Part shown: in pieces, positions 48,218 to 59,322 of the stretch | How positions within the stretch are numbered: the stretch's first letter is position 1 | Layout of the letters: the number at the start of each line of letters is the position of its first letter | Source of the DNA: Eutreptiella sp. 'Long Island Sound 2002' | Taxonomy: Eukaryota; Euglenozoa; Euglenophyceae; Eutreptiales; Eutreptiaceae | DNA length: 64,000 bases | Reading direction: 5' to 3' | NCBI GenBank assembly: GCA_964036045.1 | Contig: OZ038378.1 | Span: 142,762,933-142,826,932 of the forward strand | Translations under genes and position numbers: made by a program | The notes under the pieces: model-generated | Seen by the model: the letters and a program-made list of their open reading frames with translations, nothing else | The model's database searches: none | What the model was told of the DNA's origin: nothing

Positions 48218-51200
48218 CACCTATGATTTTAGCAGCTGTTTTTTCCCAAAATTCCAAGTCATGCATTTTCAGAAGAGCGATATCATCGGTACACAGTAGT
48301 ACTGTTGTTTTTGTGTTTTCTCAAATTTTCAACAAAATTATGCTGTCGCTGGAGCTGGAGCCGCAGATCAACTGTCGACAACTGCCGCGTACGCGAGTTT
48401 CAGATTCCCGACCGCCGTGCGCAATAGAAAATCGCCAAAAAGTCCACTTTTTTTCGCAGTTGGAAGCAAAGTAAAGGCATGAGCGTGTCCCCGAGATGAA
48501 TACCTTGCTGCTGACCTAAAAAAATCCAGATTGGCAGGCACAGATTTTGAGAAATTCACACTTTTCAAGCCAAAAACCACTCTTTTTCATGGTTTTAGGG
48601 TCTATGGAGGCCATCTAGAGGGCCTTACAGGGCTGGAAGAGGTGGTATAGAGGTGATATATGAACAAATTGTCATCACCATTGGTAGAAGCCTACATGAC
48701 AAGCGATGTTTTGCCTTTATTCTAGGCTATTCATCCCTTTCTCATGCACCATGGGGCCCAATATCCATATGGTTCATAGGTAGGGTTTTGATCACCTATC
48801 ACCGTCCACACACATGTTTGGGGCTTGGGTTGGTATTGTATGCATTTGAATGATAATCAGACAGGCAGTTGCAGAGCCCCCCCCCCCCCATTTTGAGGGT
48901 GCTGGATGCAAAAAAGCATGCTGTGTGGACACACCGATTGCCCAAACACAATTTACAGCATTCTTATGCCACAAAATCTGCCATTTTTCAACAAAATCGG
49001 CGAAAAATAGCCATTTTTTTTATCAAAAATTGTTTGTTTTTTTTAGCCTGAAACAAGCAGTTGAACCCGCCCCCCTCCCGATTGGAGGGTGCTCGTTGCA
49101 AAAAAGCGAAATACGCCAAAGTACTACATAAAATATGATAGTATGTGCATAAGAATGGGATGAGCGATGAACATTTGAGGTTTTTTTGGCCCTATTTTGC
49201 ACCGTTTGTGGTCCGTTTCCATATGGTTCATAGGTAGGCTTTTGCGTGCCTATCACCGTACACACACATGTTTGGGGCTTAGGTTGTTATTTTTTGGGAA
49301 CAATGGGGTAGGAGGAACCCCCCCCCCCCTGCTATTCGGGGTATAATTAAAACAAAAGGTTACTTTTGGTCTTTTTGGGTACAAAACCTATTTTCATGTT
49401 TTTTCGTGCCTATATTATACTATACAGGTACACCGGTGTGCAGCACTGTTCTGCTGCACCAACCCAGAGCAGACAAAAATACTCCAAAATAGGCCGAATT
49501 CCAGGGTTTTTGATGGTTTGGGAGAAAGCTCGGGTGGGAGGAACCTCCCCATCCCTATTTTGGGGCCAGAGAATCCAAAGAAAATTGGAATTTCTGTCGA
49601 AAATCCTCTATAGGCAGGTACACTGGTGTGCAGCACTGTTCTGCAGGACCAGCCCAGAGCAGGCAAAAATACCCCAAAATAGGCCAAATTTCAGGGTTTT
49701 TAATTTTTTTGGACAAAATTCGGGTAGGTGGACCCCCCCCCCCTATTTTGGGGCCGTAGAAACCAAAAAAATAGGTCATTTCTCGCGAAAAACCCCTTTT
49801 TGCTGACTTTTTGAATTTTGGGAAAAAACAGCTGCTAAAATCATAGGTGCCCCGGGCCCACTTCCGCAGCTCCCAGAGCTGCGTGTGGGTCCAGCGCTGC
49901 CACCACTGTTCCTGGGCGGGCCTGCGGTCTTGGGCGGAGGAGTGGGCGTGGGTGGGTGTGACGTGGTCGTGGGGACCGGCGGCGGTGGCGGGCCTGGGGG
50001 ATTCCTCGTAGTCCTGTTCCGTGGGGGTGCGTGGGGAGTGGGGGTGCACGCGGATGTGGACCCGTGGGTGTGCGCGTACGGTCTCCGCCTCGGGGTTGGG
50101 CGGGGATTCGCGGCGGCGGCGCTAGTGGGGCATGCGTTGCATGTGGGCTGTCATCGAGGGCCGGTAGGGGGGCGGGGACGCTGCTGGTGGACCCTGGCGT
50201 TGTTCTGGCTTGGTCGGGAGCGGTCCGTGGGCCTGGGGTGCGGGCTTTGAGAGGTGGCGGGACGAGGTGCGTCGCGCTTCGGCCGCGGCGCGCTCCGCCA
50301 TGAAGGTGGTGGCGGTGGCGTCGGTGACGGTGGGGGGGCGCCGCGCTGGGCGCTGCTGCCTTCGGGCCTGGGACGGCTGGGGCCGGATGTCGTAGAGGAT
50401 GTCCTCGGGGGGCCGGGCTCGCGCTGCCGTCGTGGCGCCGGGTTTGGGCTTGGGTTTGGGCTTGGCTGCGGGTTGACCCTTGGGTTTGGGTGGCCGTTTG
50501 GCGGCGGTCTTGGGCGTCGGCTTGGTCGTGGGTGTGGGCTTCGTCGGGGCGTGGGCCTTGGCGGCGGCGGGGCTGCTCGCGGAGGGGGCGGGTTTGGAGG
50601 CCCGTTTGGGAGGTGTCCCCCGCGGCCTGGGGGGTGGAGTGCTGGATGAGGACGTGGTGGTGGTGGTGGATGAGGTGGTCGTGGTGGTGGAGGGTGTGGA
50701 GTCGGAGGCGGAGGAGAGGGCTGTGGGAGACGGCGGAGGGTCCTGGGCCTCGGGAGCGGGCGTATGATGCTGGGTCCTGTAAGTAGCGAGAACGAGGGTG
50801 CAGGTTCGGGCATCGGGCGTGTGCGCGCGTTTTCCCTGGTGATCCGTGCGTGCTGGTGCTGGCGTGGCGGCGTTGTCTCGGCTGCGCGGGCACGTGGGTT
50901 ACCCGGGGGGTGGCCATATCTGCTCCAGGACGTGCGGGTGTGTTTGCTGGAGGTAGTCGAGGGTCTGGAAGAAGCATCGCTGGATGCCGGGCATGTCCTC
51001 CTCTGTGAGGTGGGGGTAGTTTTGGGTGGGGGTGTGGGGGCCCGTCCACAGCAGCGTCATGAGGCGGGCTGCCACCATGTACGGGCATAGTTGTAGGGTG
51101 GTGGGGCATGGGGGGGTGGGTCCCCTGCGCTTTTGGGGGGCTTCCCTCTGCTGGGGGCGCAGCGTGACCACCCACACCCATCGGTCCGTGGGGATCCCCC

Positions 51201-51229
51201 AGGTCCGTTGGGTCCACTTGGCGAGGCAA
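47850..51229 (-). pseudogene. LINE-A ORF5, split by a DNA transposon
   Basis: The C-terminal part is at 47850-48217 and the rest at 49850-51229. The equivalent protein in LINE-B is at 30533-32281. Besides the insertion, the codon corresponding to the Tyr after MQRMPH in LINE-B is a TAG at about 50124, and at least one frame change is present near 50200-50400. The copy is therefore non-functional for this gene although nucleotide identity to LINE-B is high. Confidence 0.75.
48218..49849. mobile_element. Non-autonomous DNA transposon with perfect 37-bp terminal inverted repeats
   Basis: The ends CACCTATGATTTTAGCAGCT... (48218-48254) and their exact complement (49813-49849) are identical over 37 bp. 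No credible frame exists inside. Internally there are paired degenerate repeats: GTTCATAGGTAGG blocks at about 48773 and 49223, C-run blocks at about 48877 and 49068, and ~140-bp blocks with GTGTGCAGCACTGTTCTGC at about 49430 and 49620. The CACCT start recalls CACTA/EnSpm-like ends, but the target duplication is obscured by a C-run, so the superfamily is unresolved. Confidence 0.9.
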
Positions 51230-54200
51230 TACATCGTCCTACCAAGGCCCTGGTAGCCGCTGCGGATGGAGAGCAGCGTGTCCAGGGATTTGGGTTCCCA
51301 CGTGCCACAGATGTGGGGGTCGTCCGGGTCGTCCCCCCTGGCGTACGTGTCGGGGCCTGGGTTGTGTGGGGGGGGGGGGTGTAGTCGGCGGGGAGGAGGG
51401 AGTCGGTGCCGTGTACCACCCAGTGGTCTGTGGGTGCGTCGTAGGTGGTGGTGGAGAGGGTGTAGTGCAGATTGTACATGAGGGTCATGTACGTGGAGGG
51501 GGCTGGCTGCTGCTCGTCGGGGGTGGGCATGTCCCCCGGGACGTGGTGCCGGAAGTTGCTCAGGGAGGCCATCCGGGCTACCCATGTTTCCCGCTCCCAC
51601 TCTTTGGTGCTGTCGGGGGTGGCGTCGGGTGGGGGGTGGGCCATGTCGGGCTCGTGGTAGCGGGTGCGGTCCTTGGTGCCCACCCGCCCCGGCACGGGGT
51701 GTCCGACCAGGTGTCGCCCCCAGTCGATGGGGGGCACCCAGATCCGGCTCCCCGTGGGGGGCGGGCTCTCGCCGTCTGGGGTGGCGCGCGGGGGGCGCTC
51801 GTGTCGGGCGACGTGGAGGAAGGCGTCGAGGAGGAAGTCTCTGACGCCTTCCCCCAGGGTGGCCGCCTGGACCAGGGTGGCCGCCCGGATGGGGTTGCTG
51901 GTGCCGGAGGTGCGGAGGTACAGCACGACGTCCTGTTCCCCGAGTCCCCGGAGGTGCTGCCGTACCGCTGCGGGGTTGTGTAGGGCGTAGGGTTCGGCCG
52001 GTGCGGCGACTGGTGGTGCGGGCTGTGATGGGGGGGGTGGTGTGGGTTGGGGGGGGTGGTCATCGTTGTCGCGCGTGGGGTCCGGTGATGGGGTCTCTTG
52101 TGGCGGTCGCGGGAGGGGGGATTTGCGGTGGCGTGTGTCGACGGGGGTATCGACGTCGATTGGCTGGTGCTGGCTGCCGCGTGTTGTGTCCGTGGCCTGG
52201 TCTCGGGGGGCGGGCGGGGGGGGGTGGTGTGGGGGTGGCGCTGTTGGTGGTGGGGGGGGCGGGGATGGGTGTTGTGCTGGCTGGGGGTCTGGGCGTCCCT
52301 GTGGGTCGTGTGGGTGTTGTGTGTGTGCGCCGTGCGGCCCTTGCGGTTCTTGACTGGTTGTGGTGCCGGGGCGTGGGTGGGAGGCGGCCGCATGAGCGTC
52401 CGGGTGGGGCTGTGGTCCGTATGTAATGGGTGGCTGCTGGTGGATGGTGCTCGCTGGTATGGGGTGTGGGTGGGGGGGCTGCTGGTGGTGGTGGGGTGGG
52501 GGGGGCGGGGGTGGGTGTTGTGCCGGCTGGGGGTCCGGGCGTCCCTGTGGGTCGTGTGGGTGTTGCGTGTGTGCGCCGTGTGGCCCTTGCGGTTCTTGAC
52601 TGGTTGTGGTGCCGGGGTGCGGGTGGGAGGCGGCCGCATGAGCCCCCGGGTGGGGCTGTGGTCCGTATGTGATGGGTGGCTGCTGGTGGATGGTGCTCGC
52701 TGGTATGGGGTGTGGGTGGGGGGGCTGTTGGTGGTGGTGGGGCGCTCCTACTAGGCCCTGGTGTTGCTGGTGTGCGTGCGCGGCTCCTCGCGGGTCCATG
52801 GGGGTGTACCGTGGCTCGTATGTCGTGGGCCCGTGTAGCGGGGGCGGCGGGTGGTGCTGGACCGCGTGGTGGTGGTGTGGAGGGTGTGCCGGTTGTGTGT
52901 GGTACCCCGGCGTTGGTGGGTGTGGTGGCAGGGGCTGGTGGTGGTGGAATACGTGATGGTGTGGTGCGGTGATGTGCGCTATGTGGGGTGGGTGGTTCGC
53001 GGGGCCTGGTTGTGCTGGGGCGTGGTGGGGATGTAGCTGGTGGGGGTCGCTGTAGCTTGGGGGCATTAGGGGGTAGGGGTTGGGAGGGACGGGGGTGTGG
53101 TGGTGGTGTTGGTGGTGCCATGTCCCCTGGCTCTGCGCGTATGGTGGTCCTGGCATGGTGTGGACGTGTGTGGGCGGTGGTGGCTGACTGGGCTGCAGGG
53201 TTTGGGTGCTGCGGTACGGTGGTGGTGGTTGGCGCTGGCGGTGGCGGTGTTGTTGGTGTGCCCCGGGGGTCTGGGCGTGGGGTGGTGCGGTGTGGCTGGA
53301 CCCGGGCCTTGGTCGGGGCGTCGCGCCCCGCTGGTGGGCGCGTTGGCGGGCCCCCTGACCTGTCTTGGTCTTCTTGGCCTGGTGGGTGTCGGGGGCGGGT
53401 GAACCCCCCTGTCCCTGTGGGGGCGACGGGGAGCGGGCGTGCCAGCGGTGTGCCTCTTGGAGGCTCGTCTTGAGGCCTCCGACGTAGGTTTCCTGGTCCG
53501 TGAGGCCCATCCGCGTGGCGGTGGCCTCGTCGGGGGCGGCCAGGTGGGCGTCCCGAAAAGACGCCCAGCCCTCCGGGGGCGTCTGTTGTGCGGGGTGGGG
53601 GTGGTGTGCCGGGTAGAGGAGTGCGCTGAGGGGGTAAGGTGTTCCCTTCCGTCGGCCGAGGGCGTTTTTGAACCGGCGGCAAGTGATTCGGAGGTAGGCT
53701 GCTATCTCCTCTGGTGCCGTGTCGGCCCACGCTTCCGGCGTCAGGGCTGCTGCTTGGGGGGCCGGGAGTTGTGGGTCTGGGAGGTGTAGGTCTCGGTGGT
53801 GGAGGTATAGGGCGAGGAGGATGTGGCGGGCCGCGACGTTCAAGCCGCCTCCGCTGTGGCGTAGGGGTGGGCTGTGGGGGGGCAGGGGTGTGCTGCCCGT
53901 GGCCACGGCTATGGTCCATGCGTGGTCCGCCGCGTCCGCCACGTAGTACCCTCCCAGGTGGTCCCGGAGGGTGTCGGTGAGGAACCCGAAGAAGCTGGGG
54001 TGGCTGGTGGGGTGGGGTGCGGCTGGGGCCGCGGGCCGCTCGTGGTGGCGGGGGTTGAGGTCCCCGCAGTGGGGGCAGCGGGTGAGGCGGTGCGCGGCTC
54101 CCAGGCAGACCCAGTGGTCTGGGTTGCAGGGCAGGGCTGTCTGTGGTAGCCGCCGGCTAACGCAGAGGGGACATGCGGTGGCTGGTGGTTGGTGGTACCT

Positions 54201-54350
54201 GTGGACGGACGGCGGCGTGGGGGGATGGGGGCTGGTGGCGCGCGCATGCTGGTGGGAGCGTGTGCGGTGCCTGTGGCGTCCGTGTGTGCTGTGCCAGTGC
54301 TGTGCTCGGTGGACGGTGTGTAGACGTGGTGGGGGTTCCGTGTTGGTATG
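50899..54350 (-). CDS. LINE-A ORF4
   Basis: Counterpart of LINE-B ORF4. From about 53942 to the C12 run at 51368-51379 it is a single open frame, so the LINE-B break near 33260 is a private mutation: here the G-runs read GGGGGG-C-GGG-C-GGGGGGGGG. After the C12 run the coding again continues in the other frame (to 50899). The Cys/His cluster, His/Pro-rich repeats and C-terminal domain are all preserved, with mostly conservative amino-acid changes, for example AIAVAAGN against TIAVATGS. Preservation in both copies supports a translated protein. Confidence 0.65.
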
Positions 54351-54365
54351 TCACGGGGTAGGTTC

Positions 54366-54562
54366 TCATGGTTGGTAGAACAGGAGTTTGAGGAGGTGGG
54401 CTTGGTCTGTTGGGGGCAGGGTTGCCGCATGCTGCAGGTATTTGTGGGTGCGGTATGTGAGCTGCTCCGCGGTCTTGGCAACGGCCGTCCGCTGCATGTG
54501 CGCCGCCGTGGCCTGGGGGTCCTCCGCGTGGGTGCGTAGCAAGGTGTAGACGGCAGTGGGGA
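54366..54562 (-). pseudogene. LINE-A ORF3 remnant (last ~60 residues)
   Basis: The frame ends with LLKLLFYQP as in LINE-B (35420) and is cut at 54562 by host block X. No RNase H catalytic residues remain. Confidence 0.85.
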
Positions 54563-55742
54563 CAATTTGTCTATTCTTGCTTGAGATCCCAAGATGTTTT
54601 CCAAATAATCCAATTTGCACGAAAAATTGCCGTAATCCTGAATCTTAAACGAAGCGGGCAACGTACCAATGATAGGACCATAATTGAAGTTCACAATGAA
54701 TGCACGTTCATTAGTATGCTGAACAATGCCCTGAAGCAAAGCAAACACATGAAATGATGGCATCGTTCAGCGACATGGATAATACGACACAAAAAGCATG
54801 TGAATCGGAATAAATCGGCTTTCAGCTGAAATCCTTTAAACTTACATCGATCCCTAATCATCCTGCGCTCTGAGCGCTGAAAAAGCGAAATTAGCGCGAG
54901 TCAAAATGGATTTACGCATCTATCCCCAAAAAGGAATAGTATGTGGGACTCAATCTGGTCCTGATATCTGTGACAGTTTCAGCAATACCCACTACAACCT
55001 CTGGGACCGATCTACCCTATTACACAATTTCAGTCAGCCTAGCTAAGTAGGAAGACCCCAAGTGACATGGCAGTTACTTCAGCACCTTCCACCTCAGCAC
55101 CTAAGGAACCAAAAACAAAAGGTTCACATCTCATTGTGACCCTGTCTCAGAGAGGGTGCCCATGACGGCAGTTTTCTATTCTTTTCTTTAGTGGTTTTAT
55201 CTATCTATCCGAATCTAGTTGAGCAGTGCTGTACATAAGTGATTGTTCCTGCTTTTTTTATCTAAAGGCCTTCATGTTTGGAGTATTGTGATCCCAAATT
55301 GTGCCCTACTTGGACTTTGGTTTGTATTTCGGCTTTTGTGGATTTCACCAACTCATTGGTTTTCCGAAACTATCAAAAACCTCAAAAACTGCAGGCAAGC
55401 ACCAAGAAACAAGCAGTGGTCAAAGACACACAACAACACCATCCAGACGCATTTCAAATCAATCATTCTTTCTTATTTTATAACCAGTTGCAATGAACAA
55501 TGACGAGTCGAATTGGGACACCATACAAGATAGGATTTGAAAGACATTCATATGAATTTGTCATGCTTTGTGCGGCTTTTCTTTTCATAATAGCAAGCAC
55601 CATGAAAAGCAAAGTGCTGTTAGATAAAAAAATGGCGTTCTTAATTTGCGCTCATTATCTACGCAGCCAATGAAGGCTACACATGGCAAGTAACTAGAAA
55701 ACTATTTCATGTAGAATGCGAAGAATGCAAATAGAGACTCAG
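54563..55742 (+). repeat. Host block X, right copy of the 1.18-kb duplication
   Basis: See 18003-19182. This copy contains only the right arm of the fold-back element. It continues into unique host DNA (ATATACTCTATATC) at 55743. Confidence 0.95.
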
Positions 55743-55980
55743 ATATACTCTATATCATTCACCTTAAATGAAGAAAGGTAAGCAGGTTGGGCAAAATGAC
55801 CAAACACGCGCCAATATAGCATAAATGTAGAATCGGGTCGCATTTTGATAAACTAGAAACCAATTTTCAATATTTTTTCATGCAGTTTTTGTCTGCGTTT
55901 GGTATACAAAAACGGCATAGAATGATGAGTGTTGAAATGCCCAGAATGAAACAAACGCAAAAAAAGCCTCTAAAGCATTA
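55743..55980. other. AT-rich unique DNA, no gene seen
   Basis: No supported feature. A TA dinucleotide at 55979-55980 borders the next element. Confidence 0.4.
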
Positions 55981-56389
55981 AACCCTCACCCACTTATAAC
56001 TCCCCCGATGGTAGAAGCATTACGGATTGGTTGAGAGTGCGGGGGAGGAAGGGGTATGAGTGGGGGAGGAGGGGTACAAGTCCCTTCGTGGCATGGATCC
56101 AGACACCTTTGCACCTTCAGGCGTCAATCATCTTGTTGTAATGGAAATTGATTTGAACCTATCTGTGGGAGACCCCGGTGGTGCGACGGCTCCTAATGAT
56201 GATGAGGTGGGGGAATTTGAAGATGAGGGGCTCTTTGACTTGCTTGGGAGGGATGACGACCAAGAACCGATTGTCATTGCTTGACAGTGCTGGCATTTCT
56301 TGTTCTATGCTTGTGTGCTGAAAAGGGGGGGTGATAAGTCCCTGGGTGGGACGGATCTCCCGGGTGGTGGGTTATAAGTGAGGAGGGTT
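55981..56389 (+). mobile_element. Small TIR element (~409 bp) with TA target site; holds an acidic ORF tail
   Basis: The ends AACCCTC-ACCCACTTATAAC and the complement of AACCCTC-CTCACTTATAAC are inverted copies with one indel, flanked by TA (55979-55980, 56390-56391), as in Tc1/mariner/pogo-type insertions. Inside, 56060-56284 encodes 74 residues with a strongly acidic end (NDDEVGEFEDEGLFDLLGRD). This could be the C-terminal tail of a pogo-like transposase left in an internally deleted element; that is inference. Confidence 0.5.
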
Positions 56390-58109
56390 TATAAGTGGGG
56401 GCGGTTGTATTTCTCATTGAAAATCATTCATCTATCACCTCTCCCGACTAGATTCTATAGTGCATAGCTAGCTTTAGAATTAAACTATCGTTTGGGACCT
56501 TTCGTGCACGCGGGATAAGTGGCTGTTTGAATGGGAATGTGAAGTTGTGGAATTTGTTATATGATTTGAAGAATGGTTGCTCATTCGAATGAATGGATGG
56601 CTGTGAATAAATTTGGACACATTCTGTACATATTCATTGTTTGACAGCTGATGAGGCTGTAATTTACAGCGAAACGCGTCCGGATTTGGGATTCACTCAA
56701 GGTTATTGTGCCCGAGTACAGCTGCCGTGTTACATTGAGGACTGCCGATTGGGAAGTGTCTTTTGAAAACGTGGCAAGGATTGATTTTACTTGGTTTAGC
56801 TATTGTCAAAACACATCGCTCTCAGCGCTTGCCTGGGTGTAGGGAGGGTCGGCAAATATGTGCTCTGCTTTGTCGTTTTCTAAACCTTTCAAGCTGGAAT
56901 TTTTTTTTCTCTCACTGAGTTTCTGATTGTGTTTGCAGCCAAAGCCAGTTCAGACCCTGGCATCAGGTCCAGCTCGATTTTCTGTGTTTTTTCCTTTTGT
57001 GCATATGATAATCATGCCATATTGAAGATGCCTAGCCATTGGTACCCTAAGGTAGTGGAAACACCTAGGCCTGATCTGTGAGCATGTAAATATGTATAAG
57101 TAGGGCAGAACTTCGGACGCAATTGTGAATGATTTGGGCGGGTAACCGCCATGATTCAAAAAAGTGGCTGTTTGAATGGGGTGTGAATATTCGCGCGAAT
57201 TTACCCAAATTTTGAGGTCTTTTGAGGAAAACGTGATATTTTTGGTTGCTTTTGAGGGATTTGAGAGGGTAAAAATCTTGCCCCGGCTTCATTGCGCACT
57301 GTCCGGTGAAAGTTCCGCCCCAAAAGCATCCTCCATGCCCAAACGGCGCCCAAAACATAAATTGCCACAACCCGGCTATGCTGGCCGGGTGTGCAGCAGA
57401 CCCTGTGGCTGTGCTCTGCAACGAGAGCTGGCCTGCAGTAATCAATATGAAGGGACCCTGTGGCGGGCCCTGTGGCAGCAATAGAAGACTCTGCAACAGC
57501 CGCTGAAGGCTCCACAACCCTAGATTCCACTGACTCTATGGCCAAGGACGTGGCTGCACCAGACACAACAGAAAGGACCCGGAGGCACTTGCAGCCCAGA
57601 ATCTACTGATTGGGGAGCTGATGATGAGGTGCTCAAAAAATGGCGGCTGAAGAACACACTGGGATGTGCAGAGTGAACACACAAGTCACAAACTGCTCAA
57701 TGACCCGCATCAGGGTTTTTGTTCCGCAGAAAAATTTCACCATTGTGGGACAATGAATCCTAGCGGACCACGGCGTCTTTTTGTGGGCAATAAAAACACT
57801 TCATGGTGCCAATCTGAAAAACCAATATAGAAAAAAATATGTTATCCAGCCAGCCACTTTCTGAGTGTCTATTTTTTCTAGATTTCAGCATTATCGGAAT
57901 GCGGTAAAGTCAAATCAAATCTAAATCCTCCCGATTTGACGATTTATGGGCGCGCAGTTCAATCCCATCATCAAAATAGCATCACAAACGACTATCTACA
58001 GGCCTATATCACCAACGAGTCCATCCGCATTTGTTGTATCATCCGCGGATACCGTCAACCATCTCTTGTCAACCATACCATCAATAACACCTGCATTGTT
58101 GTACCCAAC
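56390..58109. other. Non-coding host DNA with small repeats
   Basis: No convincing gene. AAGTGGCTGTTTGAATGGG occurs at about 56518 and again at about 57163. A hammerhead-like motif is at 56648-56675. GC-rich text with many short Cys codons (57290-57480) gives spurious frames. Confidence 0.4.
56648..56675 (+). ncRNA. Hammerhead-ribozyme-like core motif (incomplete)
   Basis: CTGATGA, then a 6-bp stem GCTGTA/TACAGC with a 3-base loop, then GAAAC: the conserved hammerhead core order. A stem III partner with an NUH cleavage site for the downstream CGCGTCCGG was not found nearby, so this may be an orphan, a distant-stem variant or chance. Confidence 0.3.
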
Positions 58110-58517
58110 ATGTCATTCATATTTGGTGGAAACAAAGTTGCTCAACCCGCTCAATTTGACATATCCACGAACCTCCGACTGGAACAACCTTCAACGTCAA
58201 AGCTGGCGGCTTTTGTGGATGCTTCCGAGCAAAAGGTGGTGCAAAACGACTTTCACTTTTACGTCCTGAACGAGACCAAATCAAAAGCTTTCAACCGGAA
58301 AAAGGTCTCCCTGCCGGCGGCGGCGAGACAACAATTGTATGACCTCTCTCCTTGGCGCGTCGGTCTTGATGAAGTCTTCCTGCTCTGTTCTTTGCAAAAG
58401 GATTTGAGCCCACTTTTTCCCCTCCGCCCTTCCCTTTTCCAGATTTTCGGTTACAAAAGCGCAGGCGCCAGGCATTTGGGCAGATCCTTCAGTCCTGCGC
58501 GTTGTCCTCAGCGCTAG
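58110..58517 (+). CDS. Hypothetical ORF (136 aa), possibly a first exon
   Basis: ATG at 58110 begins MSFIFGGNKVAQPAQFDIST and continues LRLEQPSTSKLAAFVDASEQ; the frame ends at TAG 58515-58517. The first ~50 residues look like a real protein start (hydrophobic Gly-rich opening then helical); the rest is less convincing and may run into an intron. No family recognised. The frame is also open upstream to 57936. It is isolated in a 5-kb region without other genes. Confidence 0.3.
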   Translation: MSFIFGGNKVAQPAQFDISTNLRLEQPSTSKLAAFVDASEQKVVQNDFHFYVLNETKSKAFNRKKVSLPAAARQQLYDLSPWRVGLDEVFLLCSLQKDLSPLFPLRPSLFQIFGYKSAGARHLGRSFSPARCPQR

Positions 58518-59257
58518 TCCTGCAGAGCCATTGGCCCATTCCCGAAGCTCAACAGTGGTTCATTTGTACCACAAAGCTGTGAGAGTAGCGGCATGATTCC
58601 GACCACCATTTGTGCATTCGTCACATGTGTATGCAAATGCATGCGCTCTTATGCCTGATGTACCTCCCGTAGATTCAGAGGGTGCTCATTCATGAATTCG
58701 TGATCATAAAAGACAAATATTCAAATCGTTGAAGAGATTGGGTGGCAGAGCACACTCAGGATCTTCGGAGTCCAAAGGACCCTTGGGCTGCTCATTGTCC
58801 ACCCCATCTTCATCAGCGTATGCCTCGCCAAACACAATGGCACCACAGGGTGCAGAACCCACCTTCGAAAGAAACAATTTTTTTTCCCCATTCAAAGCTG
58901 AAGCCTCTTGAAACAAATATCGTCATTGGCCCGGAAGGAGATGTGTATTGATATCATCCAGCAGGGAATAGTCGACTGACATCTTTCTGGTCCTCGGGCA
59001 GCATCACGCAATTACGTGGACAAAAGTGTGGTCAAACAGGGACAATGCCCAATCAAGCCTCCTTGATGGACAAATTTTGAAAATGCTCACCCGCAAGTTC
59101 ACCCTCCATTGGACACCATGGACTTCGTGGGCACCAAGGTTTCGGTGAGAATACACGAAACCAGGGTTAAGGTACTGAGCGACATGGGACTAGAAAGTAT
59201 CGGTATTGAGGTGGCTTCGGGGCGGGGGGTACCACCCCCCCCACCCTAAATTGACCC

Positions 59258-59322
59258 CCCGCGGTTGGGGCGTTGTCAAGGTGGCTTGATGAACGGGCTC
59301 CCCAACTCTCATAGTCTATCGT
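59258..59322 (+). repeat. Dispersed direct repeat, copy 1
   Basis: Shares AACGGGCTCCCCAACTCTCA and flanking bases with 60040-60102. It is followed by GCGCGTTGCCATTGC (59331), which also occurs at about 60395. Confidence 0.8.

Larger units (their letters stand above)
49850..54562 (-). mobile_element. LINE-A fragment 3 (ORF5 to RNase H C-terminus; 5' truncation point)
   Basis: Matches LINE-B from about 30925 to 35618. The sequence leaves the LINE at 54562, inside the RNase H/zinc-finger frame, and enters host block X. LINE-A is therefore a 5'-truncated copy of about 7.25 kb (three fragments summed). Confidence 0.95.
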
